From the NCBI GenBank assembly GCA_029242325.1, contig JAQWUD010000030.1:1-64000 (forward strand): a stretch of 64,000 bases of DNA. Direction: 5' to 3'. The notes below the pieces were generated by a model, which saw only the letters and a program-made list of their open reading frames with translations, did not search any database and had not been told where the DNA came from. Origin of the DNA: Luminiphilus sp. (lineage in GTDB: Bacteria > Pseudomonadota > Gammaproteobacteria > Pseudomonadales > Halieaceae). A program made the translations under genes and the position numbers. Below, piece by piece: positions 38,370 through 47,271 of the stretch (position 1 is its first letter; each line of letters opens with the position of its first letter).

Positions 38370-38740
38370 TCGGTAGAGCCGAGAACCGACCCCATAACCG
38401 TGAGCCCTGCCCCAGCCAGAGCGCAGCAGGCGCCACACATCCAAAATACGCCATCGTGGCTGCCTGTAGTATCGCTGATCTAGCCTGCCAGTGGCGCACT
38501 GGTGGCGGTGATCGGAATATGCAGCGGGTTCATAACGCCCAGTGCCCTACCCACACTGCCCACACATGCAGAAGCGTGCCCGCCTGGCTCAGCACTATCA
38601 GACCCAGTCCCATGGCAGCGAGTCAAATCATCTCCAAATGTTGCGGTATACAGCCCCATACTCCAGGACACGAAGCCTCCCTGAATAAGCTGTCCGGTGC
38701 CAGCCGCAAACACGATCCACCAGCCAGGGTAGAGGCCCGA
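38370..38740 (-). pseudogene. Degraded MFS transporter remnant
   Basis: Minus-strand PGWWIVFAAGTGQLIQGGFVSWSMGLYTATFGDDL (MFS N-terminus), frame jump to AAMGLGLIVLSQAGTLLHVWAVWVGHWAL, then IPITATSAPLAG*ISDTTGSHDGVFWMCGACCALAGAGLTVMGSVLGS with a TAG stop. Confidence 0.75.
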
Positions 38741-38890
38741 ATGGGGTGGTGTCGCAGAGGAAGGGTTTTCTGGCCATTTGGAATGGGAGATATTACGCTG
38801 ATAGTGCCTCTGGCTCACTATGCGATATCCAACACCTTAGGTGCTTTGTGGCACCATGGCAAAGACATGCCCACCATCCCGGAGCGATCG

Positions 38891-39652
38891 ATGAGACCCC
38901 ACAAAACGCTGCGCGGACACATTCGCTACACCAGCGGCAAACCTGATCGGGAGGGAGTTGAGCGTGGCCGCGAGTATTTCACCATTACAGTGCATGGTGA
39001 TGGCCGTCGGACGTTGCGCGCCCACTGCGAAATTGATGATCCACCCAATGTGCTGAGAGACGTCACGCTCACCAAAAACCGCCATTGGGGCACAACAGAT
39101 GCTTTTGTAAGGCTGTCGCTGGGTGATGAGGAATATGGGAGTAGCTGGTTTTATTTTGGTGATCAGGGTGCCGACTGCGAGGGTTGGACCCATGAGCGAG
39201 GGCGCTTTTCGGAGCGCGAGGTTTATGAGGAACGCCCGGCGATTTTCGGCACGCACCCGATTCAGGGGGACGCCTGGCATCTGGCTGTCATTGACCGAGC
39301 GCAGGGGCCACAAGTGCACACCTTTGACCGCTTTCTCATGACGTCTCTGGATCATCGGGGTGCCACCGGACCGTCTCTAGTTTGGCATCACGCGGGGATG
39401 AAGATTGAATATGTGGGCGAGGAAAAAATTACCGTCGGCGCAGGGACTTTTGACGCACTGCACTTTTGCTACGGCGAGCGGGGCAGCACTGCGCAAGGGT
39501 CCAATGAAACCAATGAACATCCCCCCTATGAAGTGTGGGTGACCGCGGATGACGAGTTTGTGCTGCTCAAGGCTCAGGTGACAGGCTATATGATGACCCA
39601 CTACGAATTGGTCTCACTTGAGGTGATTGACGGCGCAGCCAGGGGCGACTGA
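38891..39652 (+). CDS. Conserved hypothetical protein, paralogue of 46431..47195
   Basis: ATG 38891; shares SLDHRGATGPxLV...IEYxGEEKIxVxAGTF with the 46431..47195 product. Confidence 0.8.
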   Translation: MRPHKTLRGHIRYTSGKPDREGVERGREYFTITVHGDGRRTLRAHCEIDDPPNVLRDVTLTKNRHWGTTDAFVRLSLGDEEYGSSWFYFGDQGADCEGWTHERGRFSEREVYEERPAIFGTHPIQGDAWHLAVIDRAQGPQVHTFDRFLMTSLDHRGATGPSLVWHHAGMKIEYVGEEKITVGAGTFDALHFCYGERGSTAQGSNETNEHPPYEVWVTADDEFVLLKAQVTGYMMTHYELVSLEVIDGAARGD

Positions 39653-39728
39653 CTGGTATCAGGCAACGAGTTGTCATCGATGCTTATTGCCGATCAGCTA
39701 ATAGAAGGCTGCTGCAGTCCGCCGGCCG

Positions 39729-41396
39729 TCATTCACCCAAGTCTCCCAGCGCCCCCGGATTCATCAGTCCCTCTGGATCCAGCTCTTTTTTGAGCACCGT
39801 CAAGACGCTCCGAGTGTCAGTGTTCAGACTCGCCAGCATCGGGTACGTTTTGCCAATCTGGTTGCTCGCCGCCCCAAACTCAGCGAAGGATTCTACGATT
39901 CGGCTTCGAATTTCGTCGACCAATGCGCGACCTTCAGAGTTGGATGGTGGCTCCTTCAGGCGCCCCAAAAATTCGGGCTCGGGAACGTGTCGATGTAGCG
40001 GTAACCATTCATCAAACCACCGCAAAACCGGTTCATAACTGAAAATATGTTGGGCAATCGCGATATACAGAAATCTCATGGTGACGCCGTGTAGGGCCAT
40101 GCGATCTCGGAAGGGATCAATGGCCGCATGCGTCGCGTCAATCAGCCGCTGCGCATCGGAGTGAGGAACTTTTGAGTTGAGCGCTGCCCACCGCTCTCCC
40201 TGCGAACCGAGAATGCCCTCAAGCGGCTCAAACGGGCTGGCACGTGCGGCCTTGGGAATGGTGTTGCTGATCTCGACCCCGCCGTCAGCGGTTGCCAATG
40301 TCACTACGCCCTGCCGATCATCGCGTACGCTGTCGACAGAGCGCCCTGCACACACGCAGTGCAGGGTGTAAACCGAGCCTTCAATGAAGCGGCGACCCGC
40401 CATTGCCATCTTAGCGCCCTCCTGCAGACCTTTTAGCACGCTGGACTGTGATCGGATGACGTTTCCGAGGCGTCCAATATCTTTCATCAAGGTGGCGGGA
40501 TCCAGAGAGCGTTGGGTGGTAGCGGGATCAAAAACATAGGCTTCCTCACAGTAACCACTTCGCCCGATCGCCGACAGGGCACGAACGGCTTCATCTTGTG
40601 TTGCGAAGGCAAAAGAGGCGTAATCAGATGTAACGGGCATGGGCATCATGCGCAATGAGGCGAGCGTCTTGACGCCCAATGCACCGGCGTCGTGATCAAA
40701 CAACCCAGTCACGTCGGGGCCATACTGCCGAAAGCCGGGGCGGCCATTATGGAAGGCAGCCTGCCCGGTCTGAATCCTTCTTCCCCGGGGCGTCGACGAC
40801 TTCCAGTCCGCCGACGATGTCTGCGGCACTACCATAGCGGTCCGTGCCCATAAACAGGGCGCCGTTTGAGAGACCGCCGCTAGGCTGCCGGAAAAGGTGC
40901 CGAAAAAGGGCAGCCTCAATCCCAAAGGGGTCAACGCATCCCAAATTTGTCGCCACGTGACTCCGGCTTCCACCGTGATGACGAGGTCCTCTTCATCGAT
41001 GGAAACGATATGATTAAGCGCACTGAGATCCAGTATCAGGGTATTGGGCTGACGGGGAAGATAGCCGCCCGTATAAGACATGCCCCCGCCGCGTTGGGTG
41101 ATCGCAAAGCCCATGGACGTTGCGATTTCAACAAGGGGCCCGACGCACGTGATCGTTTGCGGCTGGACGACGAGGGCGGGAGGGTGACCGCCCGAATACA
41201 CGTCTGTTGCATAGAAAGAGTCACTATCGACGTCCATGACCACGGCGTCGCTATCCAGATGCTCCAGAATTCTCTGCCGCAATAATTGTCCTGGTACTGG
41301 ATGCGAGTGAGTCTTCTTCGGGGTCTCCCTGCATGCCGGGTTGGCCGCGTTCTGCGTTGCCAGTGCCCGTTCTTCGGCCTGATGGTAGCAACCCAC
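39729..41396 (-). CDS. FAD-binding oxidase (vanillyl-alcohol oxidase / 4-cresol dehydrogenase-like), with internal frame-swapped segment
   Basis: GGGMSYTGGYLPRQPNTLILDLSALN, AAFHNGRPGFRQYGPDVTGLFDHDAGALGVKTLASLRMMP; about 35 aa at 40786..40890 read sensibly only in another frame. Confidence 0.8.
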   Translation of the reverse strand: MGCYHQAEERALATQNAANPACRETPKKTHSHPVPGQLLRQRILEHLDSDAVVMDVDSDSFYATDVYSGGHPPALVVQPQTITCVGPLVEIATSMGFAITQRGGGMSYTGGYLPRQPNTLILDLSALNHIVSIDEEDLVITVEAGVTWRQIWDALTPLGLRLPFFGTFSGSLAAVSQTAPCLWARTAMVVPQTSSADWKSSTPRGRRIQTGQAAFHNGRPGFRQYGPDVTGLFDHDAGALGVKTLASLRMMPMPVTSDYASFAFATQDEAVRALSAIGRSGYCEEAYVFDPATTQRSLDPATLMKDIGRLGNVIRSQSSVLKGLQEGAKMAMAGRRFIEGSVYTLHCVCAGRSVDSVRDDRQGVVTLATADGGVEISNTIPKAARASPFEPLEGILGSQGERWAALNSKVPHSDAQRLIDATHAAIDPFRDRMALHGVTMRFLYIAIAQHIFSYEPVLRWFDEWLPLHRHVPEPEFLGRLKEPPSNSEGRALVDEIRSRIVESFAEFGAASNQIGKTYPMLASLNTDTRSVLTVLKKELDPEGLMNPGALGDLGE

Positions 41397-41489
41397 GTTG
41401 GGTTAATGAAAGTGATGGTAGTGCACGGAATTTAACAGGTGCGCCATCCAACGAGCGACCACTGCGGAGCCTCCCCAGCGATGCTGGGC

Positions 41490-43109
41490 TTATACTGAGG
41501 GGCGTAGTGTCTCGCTATCAATACCGCTCACCGTGCCGCCCATTTTGAAGCGGCGCCACATCTCGTCAAAGCAGGTTTCGAGCTCTTTGACTCTCGCTGC
41601 GTGATCCATGAAAGGGCTGTTGATGAGGCTGGGGCGTATAGTGTCGCGGAGCGCGTCGATGTCAGACGGCTGGTGAATCCATTGTGAGGCGCGATTTATC
41701 AACTCGGGGACCGACTGCACCACACATTCGTTCAAACCCACGAGTTCCAGCGTGTTGGCACTGTAGCTTTGCATGGCGATGCCTACTGGTGGGGAGAGTG
41801 CAAGAACCGGTAGGCCCATCCACAGAGCGTGCAGTGTGGTGACGCCTCCGGATACGGGAAACGAATCGAGCGCAAAGTCAGCTACTGCCGCAACATTCAT
41901 GAATTCAAGCAGGGTTAATCGGGGTACGGCAGACACGCGATCCATTGGAAAAGATGTTCCCTCAAGACGAGGCAGAAAATGCTCCTGAATGCCTGTGTCA
42001 CTGGTTTCAGCAGTGACAATGATTAGCCCGCTATTGGGGTTTCTGTTCAGAATGTCGCACCAGGCATCGAGCGCTGCATCGCTGATCTTGCGGGAGTGGT
42101 TGAGGCTTATCATGGTCACGTATTGATTGCGGTGCCAGGGGGCGGGGTATTGGTTGTCGCAATTCACGGGCGGGGCGTAGGCCGTGAGGCAGCGCATGCG
42201 GCACAGTGACTCTGTGTAATAGGCCTCCGAGCCTTGCGGGCATGTCACCCAATCCGTGAGCCGATAGTCGATTTCGGGCATGCCCAGCGTATGAACAAAA
42301 CCCCACCACGTTACCTGAACCGGTGCGGCCCGGGCGGCGAAAACCCCCATACGCGACGCTTCGGTATGCCCGGATAAATCGACGAGGATGTCGATTTTGA
42401 GGCCTCTGATATAGTCCACAAGCGCATCGTCTTCCAGTCGCTCCACGTTATGCCAGCAGGGCACCCACTCCCGTAGCAAGGTAGAAATTTCATCCTCCTG
42501 CCCGGTCATCAAGGCATGAATATCAAAGCGCGACGCATCGTGTGCTCTAAAATAGGGTTCTATGAAGTAGCGAACCGGGTGATTTGACAGGTCGCCCGAT
42601 AGATAACCGATGCGAATGACGGCATTGTCCTGGTGCTGCTCTTCATGCTGTGTCGTGCGGCTGGATCTTAGCGGTTTGCGCGTGTTGGAGCGGGTTAAAA
42701 ACTGTGCCGACCAGGCTTCAAAAGCGGCTTTGATCTCAGTTGGTTTGTCACTGTAGTTGCTCCGCCATATGGTCAGGTTCAATGCGGTGACGGCATTGTC
42801 GGGTTCGCAAGCGAGCGCGCGCTCGGCGGCAGCGATCGCGTCAGTCCCTTTCCCCAGTGTCATGTAGAGCTCCGCCAGTTGAGCGAGGGATGCGGCGTCC
42901 TCCCCTAGTTCTTCCAGAGAGGACAGCAGCGTAGTAATGGCAGCACTGAACCGCCGCTCGGATTGGTCGATGTATGCTAAAAATCGTGCTGCCGCCGCTG
43001 CATCTGCTCCGCCCTCTGCTCTCACACTCAGCAGTAGCTCGCGCGCGGCGGCCACGTTATTTTCAGATAACAGCTGGATGCCTTGTTGAAATGGACTGAG
43101 CAGTGTCAT
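41490..43109 (-). CDS. TPR-containing O-GlcNAc transferase-like (GT41) protein
   Basis: N-terminal TPR-like repeats, then RIGYLSGDLSNHPVRYFIEP...DILVDLSGHTEASRMGVFAARAAPVQVTWWGFVHTLGMPEIDYRLTDW...PVSGGVTTLHALWMGLPVLAL. Confidence 0.85.
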   Translation of the reverse strand: MTLLSPFQQGIQLLSENNVAAARELLLSVRAEGGADAAAAARFLAYIDQSERRFSAAITTLLSSLEELGEDAASLAQLAELYMTLGKGTDAIAAAERALACEPDNAVTALNLTIWRSNYSDKPTEIKAAFEAWSAQFLTRSNTRKPLRSSRTTQHEEQHQDNAVIRIGYLSGDLSNHPVRYFIEPYFRAHDASRFDIHALMTGQEDEISTLLREWVPCWHNVERLEDDALVDYIRGLKIDILVDLSGHTEASRMGVFAARAAPVQVTWWGFVHTLGMPEIDYRLTDWVTCPQGSEAYYTESLCRMRCLTAYAPPVNCDNQYPAPWHRNQYVTMISLNHSRKISDAALDAWCDILNRNPNSGLIIVTAETSDTGIQEHFLPRLEGTSFPMDRVSAVPRLTLLEFMNVAAVADFALDSFPVSGGVTTLHALWMGLPVLALSPPVGIAMQSYSANTLELVGLNECVVQSVPELINRASQWIHQPSDIDALRDTIRPSLINSPFMDHAARVKELETCFDEMWRRFKMGGTVSGIDSETLRPSV

Positions 43110-43112
43110 GCG

Positions 43113-43931
43113 TCAACCGTGATCCAGCGAAGAGAGAAATGCGCTAGAGCGTTCGAGAATGACCCTCGCCCGCTCTAGTGGATCCGGATAGCGCTCCCGA
43201 TAATGCGCCGAGCGGATCTCCAGGCTAATGGGTAGTGTCTCAGGCAGCAGTCTGGTCATTTCAGCGAGCGGAAGACTGCCCTCTCCCGGCGCCAACCGCC
43301 CGTCGATTGCGTCGAGGAAGTATGCGTCGGGGTCTGTGATCGCTCCGCGCTTGGGCATATCACAAAGCTGCGCATAGGACAGCCAGCGCTCGGGAATTTC
43401 TCTTATTTTGTCCGGCACGTGTCCGACCCGCTCATGATGGAAAGGATCCACCAGAATGCCGCCCGCTGGGTGGTTCACTGCCGTCACTACATCCAGCGCA
43501 TCATCGAGTGTTTTGATTTCAGTGATGGCCATGTATTCGAGGCAGGCACGCATACCCGCTCGCTGTGCATGCTCGCAAAGGTCTTCGAAGAGCTGTTTGG
43601 TGAGTTCTCGGTCGGGCTCTGAACTCACGACCAGGCAGTTTCGAGCACCAATATCACCGCCAATGGAGATAATTTCATGATGCACCGGGTCGGGTTGACC
43701 GCCGAGCTGGATCCAAATCACCTCCACGTCCAGCGGTATCAGGCCCGTTTGCTGCAGTGCGGATGCCACCTCGCCACTGGTGGATGAGTGCCAGTTATCC
43801 CCCGGTGCAACCCACAGTCCCACGCTGTTATAGCCAGCGTCTGCAGCAATTCTCACCATGTCGGGGGGCGATATGATAGGCGGGTTGCCGTCATGTACTC
43901 CCGAGGCCAAGGCCATTAACCGTTCGCTCAA
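43113..43931 (-). CDS. Sugar phosphate isomerase/epimerase-like TIM barrel protein
   Basis: AADAGYNSVGLWVAPGDNW...VNHPAGGILVDPFHHERVG...LRSAHYRERYPDPLERAR. Confidence 0.75.
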   Translation of the reverse strand: MSERLMALASGVHDGNPPIISPPDMVRIAADAGYNSVGLWVAPGDNWHSSTSGEVASALQQTGLIPLDVEVIWIQLGGQPDPVHHEIISIGGDIGARNCLVVSSEPDRELTKQLFEDLCEHAQRAGMRACLEYMAITEIKTLDDALDVVTAVNHPAGGILVDPFHHERVGHVPDKIREIPERWLSYAQLCDMPKRGAITDPDAYFLDAIDGRLAPGEGSLPLAEMTRLLPETLPISLEIRSAHYRERYPDPLERARVILERSSAFLSSLDHG

Positions 43932-44096
43932 GTATCACCTTTCTTTTCGCACTAACGTGCGCGCGAGTGTCATCGTGTCACAATGATGCGTAACATGATG
44001 CAGTGATCGGCCCTGTCAATCCAGCCTTTGTGGCTGACCAACCGAGGACGCTTGATCACAAAGTGGGTGCCGATGAAATGGGACAAGGGTGCGCAG

Positions 44097-44579
44097 ATGA
44101 CAGAGATAACTCAGCAGCTACAGCTTGTGCATACGGGATTGGTATGCCGAGATATGGAGAGCGCTCGAGCAAGACTGGCAATGGCCTTAGGTATTCGCTG
44201 GGTTGGCGATGACCGAGAGGAGTGGCCTCTGGTCATCGAAGGCGAGTCCGTCAGGCTGTCACTGCGTATCGCACACGCCAGCAATGGCCAAGCCAATTTC
44301 GAATTGATCGAGGCTGTGCCCGATACCCCGTGGGTAACCTCGGAAGCCATCGTTCAGCACCATTTGTGTTTCCACAGCCCAGAATCTGAGGAGGCCTGCA
44401 TGCAACTGGAGCGTCAGGGTTTCCGCCGTGTGATGGGGCAGTCGGGCGATCCTCAGGGTTACTTTCGCGATCCGGCCGGGTTGCTGATAGAGATTATTGG
44501 CGACAATCTCCTCTCCTACTTGAACGGCTTTTATCAGCGATCACTCGAAGCAGGGGTGCAGGAGACACAAGCGATATGA
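44097..44579 (+). CDS. VOC family (glyoxalase-like) protein
   Basis: HTGLVCRDMESARARLAMALGIRW...HHLCFHSPE...YFRDPAGLLIEII; overlaps next gene by ATGA. Confidence 0.8.
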   Translation: MTEITQQLQLVHTGLVCRDMESARARLAMALGIRWVGDDREEWPLVIEGESVRLSLRIAHASNGQANFELIEAVPDTPWVTSEAIVQHHLCFHSPESEEACMQLERQGFRRVMGQSGDPQGYFRDPAGLLIEIIGDNLLSYLNGFYQRSLEAGVQETQAI

Positions 44580-45292
44580 CGGATGTGCAGCACATTTGCC
44601 CCGACGATATCGACTGGGAGACATTTCATGATCCCCACGGCAGGCCGACGACACCGACTCGCGTGCTCCGTACCAGTGAGCCTTTTCTCATCGAGGCGGA
44701 TTTTCCCGCACATTTTCATGCCGGTAGGCATTGGCACCCCCACGACACGATTTATCTCATTACCCGAGGCGAGATGCGTATTGGCGACGAGGGCAGTTTT
44801 CGTCCCGGTGATATCCGGTGGGTCAAAGCCGGGCATTCCTATGGTCCAGAAGAGGCTGGCCCGGAAGGAGTTCAGTTCCACCTTTTCAGCCTTGGTGGTG
44901 ACATTGGTCTCAATTGGGCAGATCTTTGCGAGGTGCCCGAGGCGTTGACGCAACGGCTTGAGCGATTTCAACAGCGCTCAGGGCGGCGATCTGTGGCGCA
45001 GATGCCACTGGTCCACACAGGTGACAAGCTCCCGGACTGGGACGCGATGCCCGACGAGGGTCCCTTGATCTTCAGGGTCAGCCTGTCTGCGGGTGAGTCC
45101 CATCCCTCCTTTTCACCGGGTTTTGACTCAGTGTGGTACGTGGTGTCCGGCGCGCTCGACGTTGAGGGACAAGCGCAGGTCGCGGCGGGAGAATTCTATT
45201 GTGCCTCTATGGATGAGATCTATTCCCTCAACGCCCATGACCTGGAGACGGAGTTGCTGGTGTTCTCAAACAGAAGTTTGCAGCCTCTTTAG
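44576..45292 (+). CDS. Bicupin-like protein
   Basis: HFHAGRHWHPHDTIYLITRGEMRIGDEGSFRPGDIRWV and a second cupin-like half with VSGALDVEGQAQVAAGEF. Confidence 0.75.
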   Translation: MTDVQHICPDDIDWETFHDPHGRPTTPTRVLRTSEPFLIEADFPAHFHAGRHWHPHDTIYLITRGEMRIGDEGSFRPGDIRWVKAGHSYGPEEAGPEGVQFHLFSLGGDIGLNWADLCEVPEALTQRLERFQQRSGRRSVAQMPLVHTGDKLPDWDAMPDEGPLIFRVSLSAGESHPSFSPGFDSVWYVVSGALDVEGQAQVAAGEFYCASMDEIYSLNAHDLETELLVFSNRSLQPL

Positions 45293-45319
45293 TGCATGCG
45301 GCTCGTGCGAACTGCGTGC

Positions 45320-46381
45320 CTATCGTTCAAGAAATTCTCGGACCGCCTGATTAATAAAAGCAGCATCCTCAGCCGCAAATCCGCCTCCCGCTAGATGTCC
45401 CCAATCTGAAGGGATCGGGAGAAACTGAACGTCTGAAATGAATTGCGATTCGTGCGCCAGGGCGTCGATGTGAAAGTAAAGATCTGTCTCGCAGGGCATG
45501 TAAAGCACACTGGCGGAAATGGCGGCTAGGGCCTTTCGGTAATCGCCCGCAAAGCCCATGGTGGTGCCCACATTATTGCTCTGCCAGGTTTCAGCCAGTG
45601 CCAGCAGATTGTTTGCGTCCCAGCTGTTCATCAGCGCAAAGTAAAATTCATACACCCCCACCAGGTTAGAAAGCCCAAGCTCCTGCCACGCTTCCCTGCG
45701 GAACCATTCCTGAGAGGTGCCCCACGCAGACCAGTGCACGGCCGCTGATCTCAGTCCCGCCTCCGGAGGCGTTTCATACCTGCCGTTTTTGAAATTCGCG
45801 TCTGTCGTGATCGCAAGTTTGAAACTCTCTAGCCGCGCTACTCCATGCGGATGCTCTACTGCTGATCCGCACATGGGCACAATGCTGGCGACGAATTCGG
45901 GGTGACTCACAGCCCACTGAAAGGCCTGCTGTGCACCCATAGAAAATCCGATGACAGCCTGCAGTTGTGAGATGCCGAGATGTGTTGTCAGCAGTTGCCG
46001 CTGTGCCGCAATGTTGTCGCGAATGGAGATGGCGGGGAAGTCAGGGCCGCTGAACGGCGGCGGTGTATTACTTGGGGAGCTGGAGAGACCATTCAGGAAC
46101 ATGTCTGTTGCGATAATAAAATATCGGTCAGGGTTCAACGCTTTACCGGGCCCGATCAGGAAGTCATAGCCGTGGTGATCCCCCAGATAGAAGGAGGGCA
46201 ATAAGATGGCATTATCGCCAGCGGCGTTTAAGGTGCCATGAGTGGTATAGGAAAGCTTCGCCGAGGGCAGCGTGGCGCCCGCTTCCAGTGGAAAATCGCC
46301 TAATTCGTAAACCAGCTGATCGTCATCGGCGAGCACCGGTGGATGACAGATGAGTAACAGCAGTGCCAGTGTCAGGCGCAT
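45320..46381 (-). CDS. Exported alpha/beta hydrolase, homoserine O-acetyltransferase (MetX)-like fold
   Basis: Signal peptide MRLTLALLLLICHPPVLAD; PSFYLGDHHGYDFLIGPGKALNPDRYFIIATDMFLNG..., GFSMGAQQAFQWAVSHPEFV. Confidence 0.85.
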   Translation of the reverse strand: MRLTLALLLLICHPPVLADDDQLVYELGDFPLEAGATLPSAKLSYTTHGTLNAAGDNAILLPSFYLGDHHGYDFLIGPGKALNPDRYFIIATDMFLNGLSSSPSNTPPPFSGPDFPAISIRDNIAAQRQLLTTHLGISQLQAVIGFSMGAQQAFQWAVSHPEFVASIVPMCGSAVEHPHGVARLESFKLAITTDANFKNGRYETPPEAGLRSAAVHWSAWGTSQEWFRREAWQELGLSNLVGVYEFYFALMNSWDANNLLALAETWQSNNVGTTMGFAGDYRKALAAISASVLYMPCETDLYFHIDALAHESQFISDVQFLPIPSDWGHLAGGGFAAEDAAFINQAVREFLER

Positions 46382-46430
46382 AACATTTTCCCTCTATGTT
46401 GGCTGTTGGCGAAGGGTCCTGTGCACGCCA

Positions 46431-47195
46431 TCAGGTCAAGTGAGTCAGCTCAAATGACCAGCGATAGGGCGCCTCTACGGTACCTTTTACAAAGATGAAG
46501 TCTCCATCCGTCGTGACCCATAGGTGATATTCTGGATGCTCTGTGGCCACGACGACATAGGCAAAATGATGACACTCAAATGTCCCCGCGGATACGCTGA
46601 TCTTCTCTTCACCAAAGTACTCTATCGTGGTGCCTTGTGAACACACCAGAGCCGGCCCTGTCGCGCCACGATGATCGAGGGAGGTCAGGGGACTATTATA
46701 AAAAGTGTGTTGCCCGGGTCCCTGAGAGCGGTCAAATCGTGCCACCAGCCAGGCGTCGGAATTGAGTGCATGCGTGCCAAAGCCTCGTACCGTTCGATCG
46801 ATCGGCAGTGTGCCAGAGATGCGCCCCTCATCCTTGGTAATGCCCTGATAGGTAATCTCCTCGTCGGTAATGTGGTACCAAGTGCTACCCTTGAAAACGC
46901 CATCCTCGGTGAGGCGTACGACGCAGTCCTGAGGGTGAAACTCGGCGTCAACACGCTGGATAACGTCGCGAATGAGAGCGGGTTCGTCATCCAGCTCACA
47001 AAATGCGCGGAGCACCCGGTCACCATTGGCGTGACGTGTGAGCGTAAAGTGCTCTCTACCCCAGGTGCCGTTGGGGAAGGCGGAGCTGTCGATCAGATAT
47101 TCAACAGTGCCTCGCCGGGTTGAATGTCGGCGCGTTGCAGGCCTCTGGTCATTTATTTTCATACGATCTCGGATTTGACCGTGGCAGTGTCTCAT
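46431..47195 (-). CDS. Conserved hypothetical protein, paralogue of 38891..39652
   Basis: SLDHRGATGPALVCSQGTTIEYFGEEKISVSAGTFECHHFAYV matches the other paralogue. Confidence 0.8.
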   Translation of the reverse strand: MRHCHGQIRDRMKINDQRPATRRHSTRRGTVEYLIDSSAFPNGTWGREHFTLTRHANGDRVLRAFCELDDEPALIRDVIQRVDAEFHPQDCVVRLTEDGVFKGSTWYHITDEEITYQGITKDEGRISGTLPIDRTVRGFGTHALNSDAWLVARFDRSQGPGQHTFYNSPLTSLDHRGATGPALVCSQGTTIEYFGEEKISVSAGTFECHHFAYVVVATEHPEYHLWVTTDGDFIFVKGTVEAPYRWSFELTHLT

Positions 47196-47271
47196 TTTAT
47201 CCAGAAAACTGCGGTAGCAGTGAGTAGACTACGGTCGTAACGAGCATCGCGCTAATTGAGGGGGGAGGGCA

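Noticed and set aside
38456-38890. 5' extension of the 38891..39652 CDS as given by ORF 38456..39652
   Set aside because: The extension is antisense to a decayed MFS gene; internal ATG 38891 aligns with the paralogue start region.
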